Made by a program: the position numbers and the translations under genes
In this document: piece by piece, positions 26,347-45,717 of the stretch
Layout of the letters: each line of letters starts with the position of its first letter
How positions within the stretch are numbered: position 1 is the stretch's first letter
Notes under the pieces: generated by a model
Told to the model about the DNA's origin: nothing
The model's input: the letters and a program-made list of their open reading frames with translations, nothing else
The model's database searches: none
NCBI RefSeq assembly: GCF_004027225.2
Contig: NC_044297.2
Location: 4,794,047-4,858,046 of the forward strand
Origin: Strigops habroptila
Taxonomy: Eukaryota > Chordata > Aves > Psittaciformes > Psittacidae
Direction of reading: 5' to 3'
Length of the DNA stretch: 64,000 nucleotides

Positions 26347-26352
26347 TTTATT
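26347..26352 (-). terminator. R3HCC1: Candidate R3HCC1 poly(A) signal AATAAA
   Basis: The + strand reads TTTATT here, which is AATAAA on the - strand, about 745 bases past the R3HCC1 stop. Other - strand copies are at 27094-27099, overlapping the stop codon and probably too close, and at 25284-25289. Confidence 0.4.
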
Positions 26353-27094
26353 TATCCAGTGGCCCAGATGGTGGCATCCAGCCTACTGTAAGTTGGAAAA
26401 CTCCATTCTGTTCTCAAGGTGCTGGACTGTGGAGCAAAAGCAGAGCCCTGAGATGTGTTGGATGCTCTATTGCTGCTGCCACAACAAGGTGTCTCACAGC
26501 ATCTCCTACCACCAGGCTCTGGGAACACCAAAGCTGTCAAGTTCAGTGTACAACTTGCCTTGCTACCAGTGCAAGGCAGCAAGTACAGGCTCTTTAAACA
26601 CCACGTAAATAAGGAAATCCCTGAACCTCACTTGCATTCAGTGCTTGTCATTTTGATGGGATATTTTAACAATAACATTACAACACAGTGTAAACATTAA
26701 ACAGCTTTTTCTGACTCCTGAAGATGCTCTGCTCTTGCTTACAGCTCAATTTTGGCCAACAAGATACAATTCCCTTCATCCAATGCTGCTTTTTAAACAA
26801 ACATAGAGCAGGCTTTACTGTAAGCAGACTCACTTTCTGCAAGTGCCCCAGTGTTAACAGATGCTTTGAACCAGAGTCCAGCAGCATGCTCTCCGTAACA
26901 AAGAGCTAACAGAACCCTCTTGGGTTTGGCTTCAAGTGCAAGATCTCATTAATAGTAAACTTTTCCCCTTCCCAACTTCAGAACGATGGTGCTAATCCGT
27001 AAGAGAACACCCCCGTGGCAACTCACTGTTCTGCATGCAGTTTAATATCACAGCCATGCTCGTCTATACATCTTTTTGTTTTAGCTGAGATGAT

Positions 27095-34464
<7,370 letters not shown>

Positions 34465-35186
34465 GCAGCGCAGCGCCAGCGTGGCAGCGGGCAGCAGGCC
34501 TGGGGGGACAGGGACACATGGAGACACCCACGGCAGCACCCAGGGGTGCCCCGCACCCTGCAAACCTCACCTGCCCTCCCTGCAGCTGCATGCATGCAGC
34601 CTGGTGCAGCCCTGAGCCCAAACCTGCACCCCTCAGCACTCCCGTGTGCCTCTCAGCAACCCTAATCACCCCTGTGCACCCCTAATCATCCTTGTGCACC
34701 CCTAATCACCCCTGTGCATCCCCAGCACCCTGTGTGCCTTGTGGCACCCCTAAACAACACCGTACATCCCCTAGCAGCCTGTGTGCCTCGGGGCACCCCT
34801 CGACACCCCTGTGCACCCCTAAACACCAGTGTGCACCCTCAACACCCTGGGTGCCCCTGTGCACCCCTAGACACCGCTGTGCACCCCCAGCACCCCGTTA
34901 TGCCCCTTTCCCATGCAGCCCAGCACAGAACTGCTCTTTGCACGTTACCCCCTTCCCTGTGCACCCCCTGAACCCCTCTCCTGTCCCCGTGCACCCCATA
35001 AGGCCCGGGGCACCCCCGGACACCCCCTCAGCCGCTCGGTTCCCCGTTACCCCCCCCTCCCGCGCCATGTGCTGCTTTTCCCCTGTACCCCCCCCTCCTC
35101 CCGTACCCCCGCTGCTCCGAGCCCCCCATTCCCCCCCCGGCACCCTCCGAGCCCCCATTTCCCGGCCGCCCCCCCCCCCGCTCACC
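34465..35186 (-). other. R3HCC1: R3HCC1 5' UTR and first intron
   Basis: On the - strand an acceptor (cccccag) ends at 34500, so the start-codon exon begins at 34499. A non-coding first exon ends at 35186 with donor TGCCG|GTGAGC. Neither the non-coding exon nor 34499-34465 contains an ATG, so translation should begin at 34464. The intron holds a C-rich minisatellite (34661 onward) and long C runs. Confidence 0.65.
34661..34905. repeat. Decayed C-rich minisatellite in R3HCC1 intron 1
   Basis: Three clear 20-bp units lie at 34661-34680, 34681-34700 and 34701-34720 (cctaatcacccctgtgcacc type). Diverged, length-variable units built on 'caccCctRtgcacccc' follow to about 34905. Confidence 0.8.
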
Positions 35187-35420
35187 GGCAGGCCCGGTCC
35201 CAACGGCAGCTCCCGGCGCTGCGCCTGCGCCCGACCCGGGCCCGCCCCCCGGCAGGGCCCGCCCCTCCGCGGGGTGCGGGCGCGGGGGGGATCCACAAAC
35301 CACCAACACCCCAAAACCACCCCAAGCCCTCACCGTCACCCCCAAATCACCCCCCCCAGCCTTCACCCATCCCCGGCAGTAGCAGTCCACGGAGCCGCCG
35401 CCACCCGGGACCGCTCCAGG
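34980..35420 (-). promoter_or_regulatory. R3HCC1: CpG-rich promoter of R3HCC1 with non-coding exon 1
   Basis: Dense CpG and C/G runs, including an 11-base C run at 35169-35179. GC-box-like gggcggg elements occur on the - strand around 35225-35270. The first-exon donor is at 35186/35185. There is no TATA box. The transcription start is inferred to lie at about 35200-35290. A CR1 tail begins at about 35460, only about 200 bases upstream. Confidence 0.7.
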
Positions 35421-35459
35421 ACCGGGGCAGCGCGGAGCTGCTCGTGGTGCTTCACCCAT

Positions 35460-35905
35460 CGCCCCAGGAGGAATCCCTGAATCAACCAGGTTGGAAGAGA
35501 TCCGGAGCACCCGGTGCAGCCGCTCCCGGCGCTGCCACCGCCACCACTAACCCGTGTCGCCAAGCACCACGTCCACACAGCTCCAGTACCCCCATGGATG
35601 GTGGCTCCATCACTGGGCAGCCTCTTCCAATGCTCCACAACCCCCTTTGCATGAAGACGTTGTTCCTCATCTCCACCTAACCCTCCCCTGGCGCAGCTTG
35701 AGGCCGTCTCCTCTTGTCCCATCCTTTGGGAGCAGAGACCAGCCCCCTCCTGGCTCCATCCTCCTGTCAGGCAGTTGCAGAGAGCGATAAGGTCCCCCCT
35801 GAGCCTTCTCTTCTCCAGACTAAACCCCCCCAGGTCCCTCAGCCATTCCTCATCACACTCGTGCTCCAGGCCCTGCACCAGCTCCATTCCCTTCTCTGGG
35901 CAATA
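35460..35905 (-). repeat. CR1 LINE 3' part immediately upstream of the R3HCC1 promoter
   Basis: Begins aggaatccctgaatcaacca and runs through gcaccacgtccacacagctc, tggtggctccatcactggg and cagttgcagagagcgataagg to cattcccttctctgg. It is in the same orientation as R3HCC1 and nearly identical over some 390 bases to the copy at 54.4 kb upstream of CHMP7. Confidence 0.93.
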
Positions 35906-38900
35906 CTCACATTTTTCCCTCACCACAGAGGTTCTTCCAGCCAAAACTCCCAGAGTTTTGAGCCATCTCCTCTCCTTTCTTGGGCAGACAGCAGCACGAA
36001 GCATTAAATGAGTCCAAATGATACCAAGAGCTTGAGCTTCGGGGTGATAAACTGCAATTTGGGCCCATTTCAGGTGAAGCCAATGAGACTTACAGGTGCT
36101 TAATATTTCTAAGTGTAGTTTCACCCCAACGAGTTAATGCACAAGTCCTGGGGGGACCATTTGCCTCAGGTGACAGCTTCTGGAAGAGGAAAGGTCTCAA
36201 GAAGTTAAACCATGGCACAGAACAGAGACAAGGGCAGTATCACCTTGATCAACTGCCTTCCCAGGGTGCTTTTGAGCATGGAGCTCTCATGGAATCCTCC
36301 TCAGCAGGGTTAATCTCTCCTACCTCTTTCCCTTCAGCTGACTGATTGCTGGGAATTACCATATAGATTGAGAAAGGCAAGGCTGTGATTTTACAAGAGC
36401 TTCTGCCAGGCTCCTCCAGGCATCTGGAGACCCTCATCCAGGCTTGACCCCTGCCTGGAACTCCTTCCTCCAGGGCCAGCCCTGGCCTCTGCCTGATGAG
36501 AAGAGCAGCTGATTATTCCAATTTGGAAGCAAAACCAGGCAAGGCAGCAGCCTACAGCAGCCACATCCCATTCCCCCCTCCCCATACACACTATTTCCCC
36601 CTTTCTCTGCTAAATCCATTCCTCCCAAACCTGAAAAATCACTTCAAGGGCACCAGCCATCCCCTGCCCCACGCTGTCCACCAGGATACGCTCCTCCCCA
36701 GCTGGCACAGGGCTGGTGGCCATGGCTCCATCCATCTGCTGCACCAGCCACCACGCTCCATTCATTCCCAGAGCCTTCCTGTCTGCCCTGGGCAATGCAT
36801 AATAAAATGTGCATCGATTTCATGACTGCACATAAGACAGAGCCCTTTTCCCAGCATCCTTCCCAACCTACATGGACATGAGCAGGAGGCACCATCCTGG
36901 ATACCTCTCCCTAGCTAATGATCTCTCTCTTCACATAACCAGGCACCTCACGGGCCCCCCAGTACCTCCATAGCAGTAGAGACACACTCCGAGGATTAAA
37001 GATGCCAGTTTGTTTCCTCACTCCGCAATCCGGCTCACCCTGAACTGGATTTGAGCTCCTATTTACTCATTTTATTCTTATCTACCTAAAGGGGCTCCAG
37101 GAAACCTGGAGAGGGGCTTTGGACAAGGGCCTGGAGGGACAGGACAAGGGGAATGGCTTTAACCTGCCAGAGGGGAGACTGAGATGAGCTCTGAGGCAGA
37201 AGCTCTTCCCTGTGAGGGTGCTGAGGCGCTGGCACAGGGTGCCCAGAGAAGCTGTGGCTGCCCCATCCCTGGCAGTGTTCAAGGCCGGGTTGGACACAGG
37301 GGCTTGGAGCAACCTGCTCTAGTGGAAGGTGTCCCTGCCCGTGGCAGGGGTTGGAGCTGGAGGAGCTTTAAGGTCCCTTCCAACACAAACCAGTCTGTGA
37401 TTCAGCATGACTGCTCAGCACCTACGCTGACAAAAGCCACCCATCTTCACACCCTGCCTGCAGGGTGCTGCCCTCTCCTCACCCATGGCAAAACCAGAGC
37501 TCTGGAAAGTGAAGTGGCTCACCTGGGCTTACCGGGCAGGAGCAGAGCTGCGACAGCACGCACGACTCCTGACTCATGGTCCCTGCTCCAGGAGCAGCCC
37601 CAGGTAGGAATTCATTTCACTCACCTCTGGAATACCGGCAGGGATGGAGCAGTACACTGCATGGCTTCGGGATGGGAGGAGAATGCTTCCTGGTGGAACT
37701 GCAAAGGAGGACAATGCAGGAAACCCATAGCAGGAAATAAACCCCTTCTGAAGCCAGGTAAACAAGGAGTATTTTTACCAAAGCAAGCCAGAGTCACACC
37801 AGTTTGGAGCTGTTGTCCATTTCCCAGCCTGACCACAGGGATGTCTGTGATGTGCAGAGACCTGGTCCATAAGCTGGAAGGGTTTGGTTTGGCTCATTCT
37901 CAGTTCCTTGTCTCTTCTAATGCTGATGCCAGGAAGGAATCAGCCCCCCCTGTTCCCAGCCAGGGCACAGGGAAGAGGTGCAGTGGACGGAGAGGATGCT
38001 CTGCACCGCTGGTGGAGCAGAGCCCCGGGCTCTGGAGCTGGGCACCGTGTGGTGTTCCCCAGCACAAGTTAATGAAGACAATAACTGGACAAAAAAGAAG
38101 GATCACATCACCCTCTCCTTTGCCTTTTGCAGGTTCAACCCTGCAACTCGTCACAGGTAACAGTGATACACGGAGCTTTTCTCCAGTCTCCTTACAAACA
38201 GTCATGGATAAAGCTCCAGAACTTTGCCACAAGATGAGTATCACCAAACATCAAACTCAGGGCAACCAGGACACTGGAAAAAGCTGCATCTTCATTCTGA
38301 CTCCCTCTGGGCACCAAGCCCCGAAGTAAAACCCAACCATAGCACATGTGCTACAACACCCTGCTTTTAGTGAGGGACATAAATATATTGCAGGAACATA
38401 CAAATGGAATTGCATTGGATCTCCCAGAAACATGCCAGATGATCATCCCCACCTCAGAACTCCTGCCCTGAGCTGGGATTTACCATCCTCCCAGAGCTGA
38501 AAAGCCCTGCGACTGCCTTGCTTCTGAGAGCAAGCCACCACTGCTGCATGGGGAGATGGTTGTACATGAAGTCAAGTCTTACTGGGGCTTCCCCAGTAAG
38601 ATCCAAGCATTGACCTTGGAGGTGCAGCAAGCTCTGCTCCCCTCCCACACTGATTGTGCTGTAACTTGACTATAACTGGGCTCTAGTTAATAATTACCCT
38701 TCCTCTGTAATTACCCCTTTCTGATTTCTCTGTTAACGTCTGCAGGGAGGGGGAGAGGCCTTTCTGCTGTGCAGGGAGCTAAAGATGTCTCGACCTCAAG
38801 AAGACGCAGACGTGCTGCTTGCTGCTGTGCTGTTTAACCAGGCATGGACCAAAACCCCTCTCTGCAGTCAAGCAGCCTGCAGGGAGATGCTGGGGGCTGC

Positions 38901-40086
38901 TCACTCGCTGTTTCTGCCCCCAGCTAAGCAGACACAAGCTCCCAACGTGCAGGAGAGGCTCATTAAAGAGTCCAGATGAGCACAGAGTGCTGCTTAAGAA
39001 GCCATTCTTACTATTGAAATGGGCCAGCAAGGGAGACAGTGGGGAAGGATCTGTAATGAAACGGGGGAGGAAGGGAATTAGAAGGAGTACGAAGTGAAAA
39101 GGGGAAGAAACAGCGTAGGAAAAGGAGGAGGACCTGACTGATAAGGGCACAGAAACCAAAACAGCAGTGTTTTTGCTTTAACGTCTCATTTTCTCCTCTA
39201 CCCTCAGAGTCTGAAGGGCTCAGACACTCTCGTCCCCAAAGGTCCAACATCCTGGGGCTAAACCACAGTTTATGCTCATGCACCCCTCAGCTGTGCATGT
39301 CCCAGCTTAGAGAGGCTGGCTCCTGCTCCAGGGGCCAAGGCAGACCTTTAGCATGCCCAATCCTTCCCTGCAACATGCTCAGGACGAGCTGCTACCAAGC
39401 ACAGCCTCAGGGCTCCAGCAAAGGTGGCTGCATTCCTGCCCAGACCTGCAGGATCATTGCCTGAGCAAGAGACACAGTCAGAGGTGAACCCAAGAGCATT
39501 ACCCCAGCAAAGCCACTACCTGCTTCCTGCAAAGCCCACCACAAACACGGCTTTCCCTAGCTAAAGGCTGCTTTTGCAGCACTGTCCCACCAGTCATCAC
39601 CATGTGAGCAGCTGCCTTTAGCTTGTGCCCATTGAGCAGCCAGGGCTGATGGCCTTTTGGCTGCAGGCTGTGGCAAAAGCAGCCTCTCCCCACAAGCCCG
39701 GCTGGGTTTTTACTGCACCAGCTACAGAGGGGAGGCTCAGCAGACCACCCAAGTCTCTGCTTTCTCAGCTGAAGTCCCAAGGAAAGTGGAATTCCAGCCC
39801 CTGCATCTTCCTCCTTTGCAGAAAGCAGTTTTCCATGGGTCAGCTAGAGAGGGCAGCACCACAGACCAACACTGCCCACCTCTGCTGGGTCTGAAACTGC
39901 GAGTTACAAACACATCTGAACCCCTTGAGCCGCCTGGAAAATGACTCTGGCTACTCCATGCAAACTCCTGCCCAGAGAGTGCAACATCCACATTATCCAC
40001 AAACTCCTCAGAGAACAGGCAAGTGCAAGAGTCCCCGATTCCAACTCTCCTCGAGGCCATCCCACCACCCTTTTCCCACCCCTGTC
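35906..40086. other. Intergenic region between R3HCC1 and the dopamine receptor
   Basis: Contains a CR1 copy (37085-37406). The long + strand open frame running through that copy is not a gene. No RNA gene or conserved exon was recognised. No AATAAA clearly placed for the receptor's 3' end was noticed between 39000 and 40086. Confidence 0.65.
37085..37406 (+). repeat. CR1 LINE 3' end, sense
   Basis: Continuous CR1 from acctaaaggggctccaggaa through gaggcagaagctcttccctg and ccctggcagtgttcaaggcc to the end ccagtctgtgattcagcat. One of the cleanest 3' ends in the window. Confidence 0.93.
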
Positions 40087-41499
40087 TCAATTGACATTGC
40101 TGCTAAAAGGGGTAATCTTCTCCAGCGAGACAGCCACTTGACACTCCACGTGCATCACTGCAGGGCTGGTGCTGTGAGAAGGCTCAGAGGCCTGAGAAAC
40201 CCTGTCAAAGGGCATCTCGTCGTTTTCCATGTGCAGAGCAACGTGGGGGAGAAGCTGGTGGTAGCTGAGGGTCACCGCTTCCTTCTGATACGTGCTGTCG
40301 TGGTGGTAGGAGACCAGCTCATTGCTGAAGTTCACTGTCTCCACTGCATTGCTGGGGCAAAGGCAGCCACAGCCCAAGAGGGTTGCGAAAGCTCTCCTGA
40401 AGTCTGCATTGAAGGCGTAGATGATAGGATTGAGGGAAGAGTTGGCCCATCCAAACCAGACAAAGATGTTGAAGACAGTCTCGCTGACACAAGGCAGCTC
40501 TCCTGGCTCATGCAGGTCAGGGTCACAGAAGGGCACCATGCAGTTGAGCACGAAGAAGGGCAGCCAGCAGAAGACAAAGACGCCCATGATGATGGAGAGG
40601 GTTTTGAGGACCTTGGTCTCCTTCTTGAAGGAGTTCTTCAGGGAAGCCTCGTGAGGGCAGTTGCTGCTGTGGCAGCTTTGGGCATGTTCCACCGCCCTCT
40701 CCAGGGAGGAGATGCTGCGGATCTGCCGCCGGGCGATGCAGAAGATGCGGGTGTACGTCACCAGCATGATGGCAACGGGGATGTAGAAGCTGATGAGGGA
40801 AGACGAGATGGCATAAGTCCTGTTGAGGCTGAAATCACAGTTCTCCTCCTCCCTGGTGATGTTAAAACCTGGCTCCTGTTGGCTGAGGGGCTCCCAATCC
40901 TTGTGCCACTTCAGCTGCACAGGGATGAAAGAGATCAAGAGGGACAGCAGCCACGTGAGTCCGATCATGATGGAAGCCACACGCTGTGTCATCCTCCTCT
41001 CATAGCGGAAGGGGTTGGAAATGGCCCAGTACCGGTCCACGCTGATGACGCACAAGTTGAGGATAGAGGCTGTGGAGCACATGATGTCGAAAGCCACCCA
41101 AACATCACAGAAAGCCCCAAAAGGCCAGAAGCCCACCACCTCGGTGGCAGCCTTCCAGGGCATCACCAGGACAGCCACAAAGAGGTCGGACACCGCCAAG
41201 GAGATGATGAAGAAATTGGTGACCTTAGAGCGCAAGTGCCGGAACTTCACCACGGCCACACACACCAGGGTGTTGCCCAGGAGCGTGGAGAGGATGAGGA
41301 GGAAAAGCAAGGCGGCTGCCACCACACGGAAGGACAACTTGGAGTTGCTTTCTTCTGTCCAGCTCTTCCTACGGCCAGTGCCATTGATCACATCCTGCCC
41401 ACCTCCTTCTGTGGAGGAGTAAAAACCATCCATGGGTTCCTCTTTGTTGCAAGTCCCTTGAGAGGTTCCACAGCTGTTCAAGTCCCCATCAGCACCCAA
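40087..41499 (-). CDS. DRD1C: D1-class dopamine receptor, probably D1C (chicken 'D1D') type
   Basis: A Gs-coupled rhodopsin-family receptor for dopamine in the plasma membrane. One uninterrupted 470-codon exon, as in all D1-class genes. Landmarks: TM1 around 58-82, TM3 aspartate D138 in [13 protein letters not shown] (amine anchor), DRY 155-157, TM5 serines S233, S234 and S237 in [12 protein letters not shown] (catechol contacts), CWLP 311-314, NPIIY 357-361, and a cysteine cluster at 377-381 in LLGCGCLC for palmitoylation. The TM6 region [19 protein letters not shown] and the long C-tail ([13 protein letters not shown]) are D1-class hallmarks. Sequons are at N40, N213 and N226. The first Met gives about 58 residues before TM1; Met23 (MDGFYSS) is an equally possible start. 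DRD1 and DRD5 have other chromosomal neighbours, so the R3HCC1-CHMP7 position favours the third, mammal-lost paralogue. The subtype is inferred, not tested by a tree. Confidence 0.9.
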   Translation of the reverse strand: MGADGDLNSCGTSQGTCNKEEPMDGFYSSTEGGGQDVINGTGRRKSWTEESNSKLSFRVVAAALLFLLILSTLLGNTLVCVAVVKFRHLRSKVTNFFIISLAVSDLFVAVLVMPWKAATEVVGFWPFGAFCDVWVAFDIMCSTASILNLCVISVDRYWAISNPFRYERRMTQRVASIMIGLTWLLSLLISFIPVQLKWHKDWEPLSQQEPGFNITREEENCDFSLNRTYAISSSLISFYIPVAIMLVTYTRIFCIARRQIRSISSLERAVEHAQSCHSSNCPHEASLKNSFKKETKVLKTLSIIMGVFVFCWLPFFVLNCMVPFCDPDLHEPGELPCVSETVFNIFVWFGWANSSLNPIIYAFNADFRRAFATLLGCGCLCPSNAVETVNFSNELVSYHHDSTYQKEAVTLSYHQLLPHVALHMENDEMPFDRVSQASEPSHSTSPAVMHVECQVAVSLEKITPFSSNVN

Positions 41500-41700
41500 A
41501 ACCCCTTTTTACAGCTCTGCTGGCTCAGCAGCAGCACCAGCAATCCTCCCAGCTCTCATAGGCAGCACCAGAAGTGCCTGCAGCTCTCGCTGCTTTCCAT
41601 GTCTGCTGCTGACAGCGATTTTCCCCTCTTGCCTCCTACCCCACTTCGCTTTCCTCGCAGCTCACAGCGGGCTGGCACTCACCTCCTGCGTTGCAGCAAG
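41500..41700 (-). promoter_or_regulatory. Possible 5' UTR of the dopamine receptor with a small intron
   Basis: On the - strand a consensus donor GGAG|GTGAGTG lies at 41683/41682. Candidate acceptors (ctatgag, ctgctgag, gccagcag) lie about 100-160 bases further on, just before the start codon. A tiny 5' UTR intron is known for human DRD1. The pyrimidine tract is weak, so this is tentative. Confidence 0.35.
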
Positions 41701-44700
41701 GCTTCCTCCCTCTTCTCCCTCAGCAGCTCCTCATCCACTGTTGATGTGGTGCCTGCTGCAGAAGCCCAGTCAATCCCTTCCGCACTGGCCGGGCTGGGAC
41801 TTGCTGCCAGACGCAAGAGGAAATCGGAGCTCTCTCTGCTCTTGCAGACAGACCTTCTCTGCTCAGAAACCAGGCTGCTCTGCTCTCTGCTCATCCCTCT
41901 GTGCCTAACTGCCTCTGGATCTCACACCAGGTCCCCTGCTCACCAGGTCCATCCTCTGCGAGCCAAGACGATGGCACTGGGAGGCTGCAGCTGACTGGGT
42001 AAGTTGCTCGGGAATTAGGCGATAGGATTGAAGGGGTAAAATAACAAACGTTCAAGTGGGATTTGAGGCTCTTCAATGCAAATCAGCAGGAAATTTACTG
42101 TGCTTGAGCTCTGAATAAAAGACACCTAAATTCACCGAGTCACGGCTCACATATATGACCCTAAATCAGTTATTCCTCCTGTCCCAAGCTTCCTGGCTGC
42201 AAGCGGTGCAAAACTGGCATTTACTTTGCAGTGCAAAATTCTTTCAGGTCCACAGAAGAAAATGAGAGAAAAACCCCAAACACATACAAAAAAACTTGCA
42301 AACATGTGAAAGATTTCCCTTTCTGCAAGTATCAGCCAAAGCAGTTTCCAGTCTGTCAGCAGAGGGTCCGTGTAGAACCAAAGAGGAGACTGACCATCAC
42401 TTTGATAAGGTTTATCCTGAATTAACACGAGTGCTTTCAGTACAGTGATATAAAGCAGCTTCTCTTTCAAGTTCATCATTCTTCCTTTAATTCCTAGCTA
42501 ATTCCACATTAGCCATTGACTGACAGCTGAAAACATCAACCACAACATCAACATGTCTTTCCAACACTGTCAGCAAACAGGGGTCTCTCCTCATTATCCC
42601 TATCATCCACTCCCCTGAAAGGAACTGCTCTTCCTTCTCTCACAGGGGCTGAGCAGAGCCAGAGAGCCCCAGGCACTGCCTTGCCAAAGGTGGGGGCACA
42701 GCCTGGTAGGGACAGGACAAGGGGAATGGCTTTAACCTGCCAGAGGGGAGATTGAGATGAGCTCTGAGGCAGAAGCTCTTCCCTGTGAGGGTGCTGAGGC
42801 GCTGGCACAGGGTGCCCAGAGAAGCTGTGGCTGCCCCATCCCTGGCAGTGTTCAAGGCACAGTTTAACCTTGGAAGCACTTGGAATCCATCCCTTTGTAA
42901 CTAAGGCCACCTTGGAAGCAAAGGGGCTCCTTGGATCAAGAAATGTCAGCAAACTCCTTCAGGAGACAAGTTTCCTCCAGAGCTGGCTCTGCAATAGCTG
43001 CTCAACGGGGACCTGCTTTTGAGAAATGCCTGGCTGGAAAACTGGCCAAGATGGGAAAGAGCAAGCAGAAGCTTTCCAAATCAAACTGAAGGAACAAGCA
43101 GGCAGCTGAGCATTAGTTCACACCACACTGGTAGTTGCTGGAGTGTATCGTGATGACCTCTGCCTGTCCCAACAGCACTTCTGAAGAGAGCAGCAGCCAA
43201 GCTCCACAGAGAGATTATCTACACTGAGATTTAATCACCCTGACCCTGCACCCCAGGCTTTGCACAAGCCCACATCGAGCAGGAGCTGCCCAAGAACAAC
43301 TTTCAAACAAGAGAGCAATTATTCCCTTGAAGTCACAGCACCAAGCAGCTTATTCCCAAAGCAAACAGCACGCTCGCTTTGTGACAGGTTAAAGGAACTC
43401 GGTGCCAGCGTCACAGCATTGACTTCTGAAGGCTTTGTTTAATTAAGCCTCATTAGTTCCACCGTCTGCAGCCTGCTCCTGCCAAGTGCCAATGCCGGGA
43501 GGAGCAGCTAGATGGCACCAGGCACCGGCTCACGGCTCAGCACCCTCACTTGGGTCTTTGTGTCAGGCCAGCTCCCTCCTTCCTGTAATCCTTACCAGTT
43601 ACATCAGAAGAGGGCTCTCTAATTGCCCAGAGCAGTGCACGAACCCACGCAGGGATGCACGCAGATGCACTGTCCTCTGCACCTCAAAGGGCATCTTTCC
43701 ACATATTCCCTATATTAGGCACAAAGATTTTCCAGATCTAAGTCGCAGAACACAGAGAGGATGTTTTCATTGCTCATGAGAGAGCAGCGATGGCAGGTGA
43801 TCTGTCACACAGCATTAAAGCATGGCAGAGGCTTGGAGTGGGAACTCATGGCACGCTTAGGATGCACATGCTAAGCCAGGAGGCATTCCAGGAAATCATT
43901 CCTGGAGATACAAGGAGCTTTCTTCCTCCTTAGGGGCTTAAAACCACCTCAGAAAGGCTCTCGCCCTCGCGCACAACTCACACTGAAGCAGGCATTGGAA
44001 GCTGCGTTGGCAGGAGCAAGCAGATGGGAAGGGATCCAACACATTACCCAGCTTCTGGGCATCTCAGAACACACCTAATGAAGACAGGACCTGTTAACTC
44101 TGCTGTCAGAGGCAGACAAAACACAGCTCCTCAAACCAACCCCAGGCAGCTCCTCCTGTTCGCAGGTTAACTCCTGCCGCCTGCGAGCTGCGATCTGCTC
44201 TCCTCAGAACACTGTTTGCTGCATTCTATTACTAAACTGTTGCTCCATTTCCTCACACAAGCAGCTGCTATTTTTGCTGAGACTCAAGTTAAGTCCTATT
44301 TTAACCCGCACTCCAACATGAGAAGATTCCAGTTTGGTGGCAATTCAGCTCTAGGTTTTCATATTTCATTTCCTCACCCAGCAAGAAGCTGCCCTCGATT
44401 TCCCTTCCCTGCTGTCTCACCAAAATATCCTTAACGTTCTCCATTCAGCCATCTTGATTACATTCCCCACTTTGCATCAAAGGGAGAAAATTACCAGCCA
44501 CTTCAACTAAAGCAGCAGCTGTTTGGGTTTAACTCTTCGATGCCTCTTCCAGAAGGGCTGCCTCAGACAGATGCATCACAGAGTTACAGGAGAGCATTTG
44601 TTCCTATAGGAATCACTCGGAGCTTTACTTCCAGGGAAGGTACAGGTGATAGCAGAGGAGAAATGAGGGGCAGGCAGAGCTGTGGGCTCCCTGCAGCCAC

Positions 44701-45084
44701 ATGAGCCTTGAAACTGCCCCTTTGTTAGCTGCACAATGGTGAAAAGGTGGAACAAGACAAGCTGAAGCAAAGAAAAGGAAGTGAGCCCTTCAGACTGATA
44801 CTCAACATTCAGGCTGTACAACCCCAAACCCAGCACAGGCTACTTGTAAAAACAGACAACTTCTTACACAGAGTAACTGCTGGGCCCTTTTAAACACAGA
44901 GAAAAGACTTGAGGCAATCAAAGTGCAGCCAGCAGTTAGCCAGTTTGGGGTTTGACAAAGCAGCCCAGGAATGTGCCCGTTTACTGTCAGCACACAAGTT
45001 TTATCGCCGCAGAAGCACAGCTGGAACAGCACTAACACGCAGTGACCTGTGGCACAGGGAAAGAAAAGGAGGCACCACAAGGGA
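41701..45084. other. Intergenic region between the dopamine receptor and CHMP7
   Basis: Upstream flank of the receptor gene and downstream flank of CHMP7. It contains one CR1 fragment (42705-42858). I recognise no other gene, RNA or repeat. Short open frames have no splice or domain support. Confidence 0.65.
42705..42858 (+). repeat. CR1 LINE fragment, sense
   Basis: The bases from tagggacaggacaaggggaa to ccctggcagtgttcaaggc are CR1 3' region lacking both the 5' part and the final terminus. Confidence 0.9.
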
Positions 45085-45717
45085 CTCTGGTTCCTCCCTT
45101 CCCTTTTATTACACATAGGCAGAAAACACAGTGGTTTTTCTCCCATTTACTTACAAAGCTTCAAGTCATTTCATCACATAATTCCATGTGCAGCCCGGGT
45201 GAACTGCTAGAGCACACCTCCTGTGGCAGGAGTCCGCTCTCCAACAAAGCAACAACGAAGGCAGGGAGAACACAGTACCATAGTGACACCTGGAATTGCT
45301 TCCCCTGCCCTCTGGGGCTAAAGCTGGGTCACCAGTAATGACCAGGGCATGGGAACTCCAGCCCTCCTTTACTGTTCACCCAATCTGCCATCCACATGGC
45401 TCGAGCAACAGAGCTTGGTTCAGGAAGCAGCAGAGAAATGGTGATGGGAATATGGGAATACATTCCAAGTCAGGGAGAGCAGCAGAGGGAGGAGGACTGG
45501 TTACACACCAACATGTAGCTGGTCCCTTCCCTGCCACACACAGGCTCTGTGCACAGAAAGTCCAGTTTCTAGCACATTCCTCTCCTAAAAGAATTCACTT
45601 ACTCGTGTTCAGGATCAGGCTTTCTGCTCTCCCCTGTGCATACATGTAATAAAAAAGTGACCTGCAAAAGATGAGGATTTCACTTCTGATGGGTAAAGAA
45701 AGCCTCTAAAAACATCT
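45085..45717 (-). other. CHMP7: Probable CHMP7 3' UTR
   Basis: An AATAAA on the - strand at 45110-45105 (TTTATT on +) would end the transcript about 610-635 bases after the stop proposed at 45718-45720. Confidence 0.5.

Noticed and set aside
34692-35680. Overlapping + strand open frames of 255-262 codons
   Set aside because: Proline-rich translation of the C-rich minisatellite and CpG promoter of R3HCC1, running into CR1.
37184-38329. A 381-codon + strand open frame
   Set aside because: The first part is CR1 and the rest has no recognisable domain, start context or splice logic.
39925-41994. A 689-codon open frame on the + strand
   Set aside because: It lies antisense to the conserved dopamine receptor and is open because of that gene's codon use. 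It has no domain and an odd H/E/G-rich composition.
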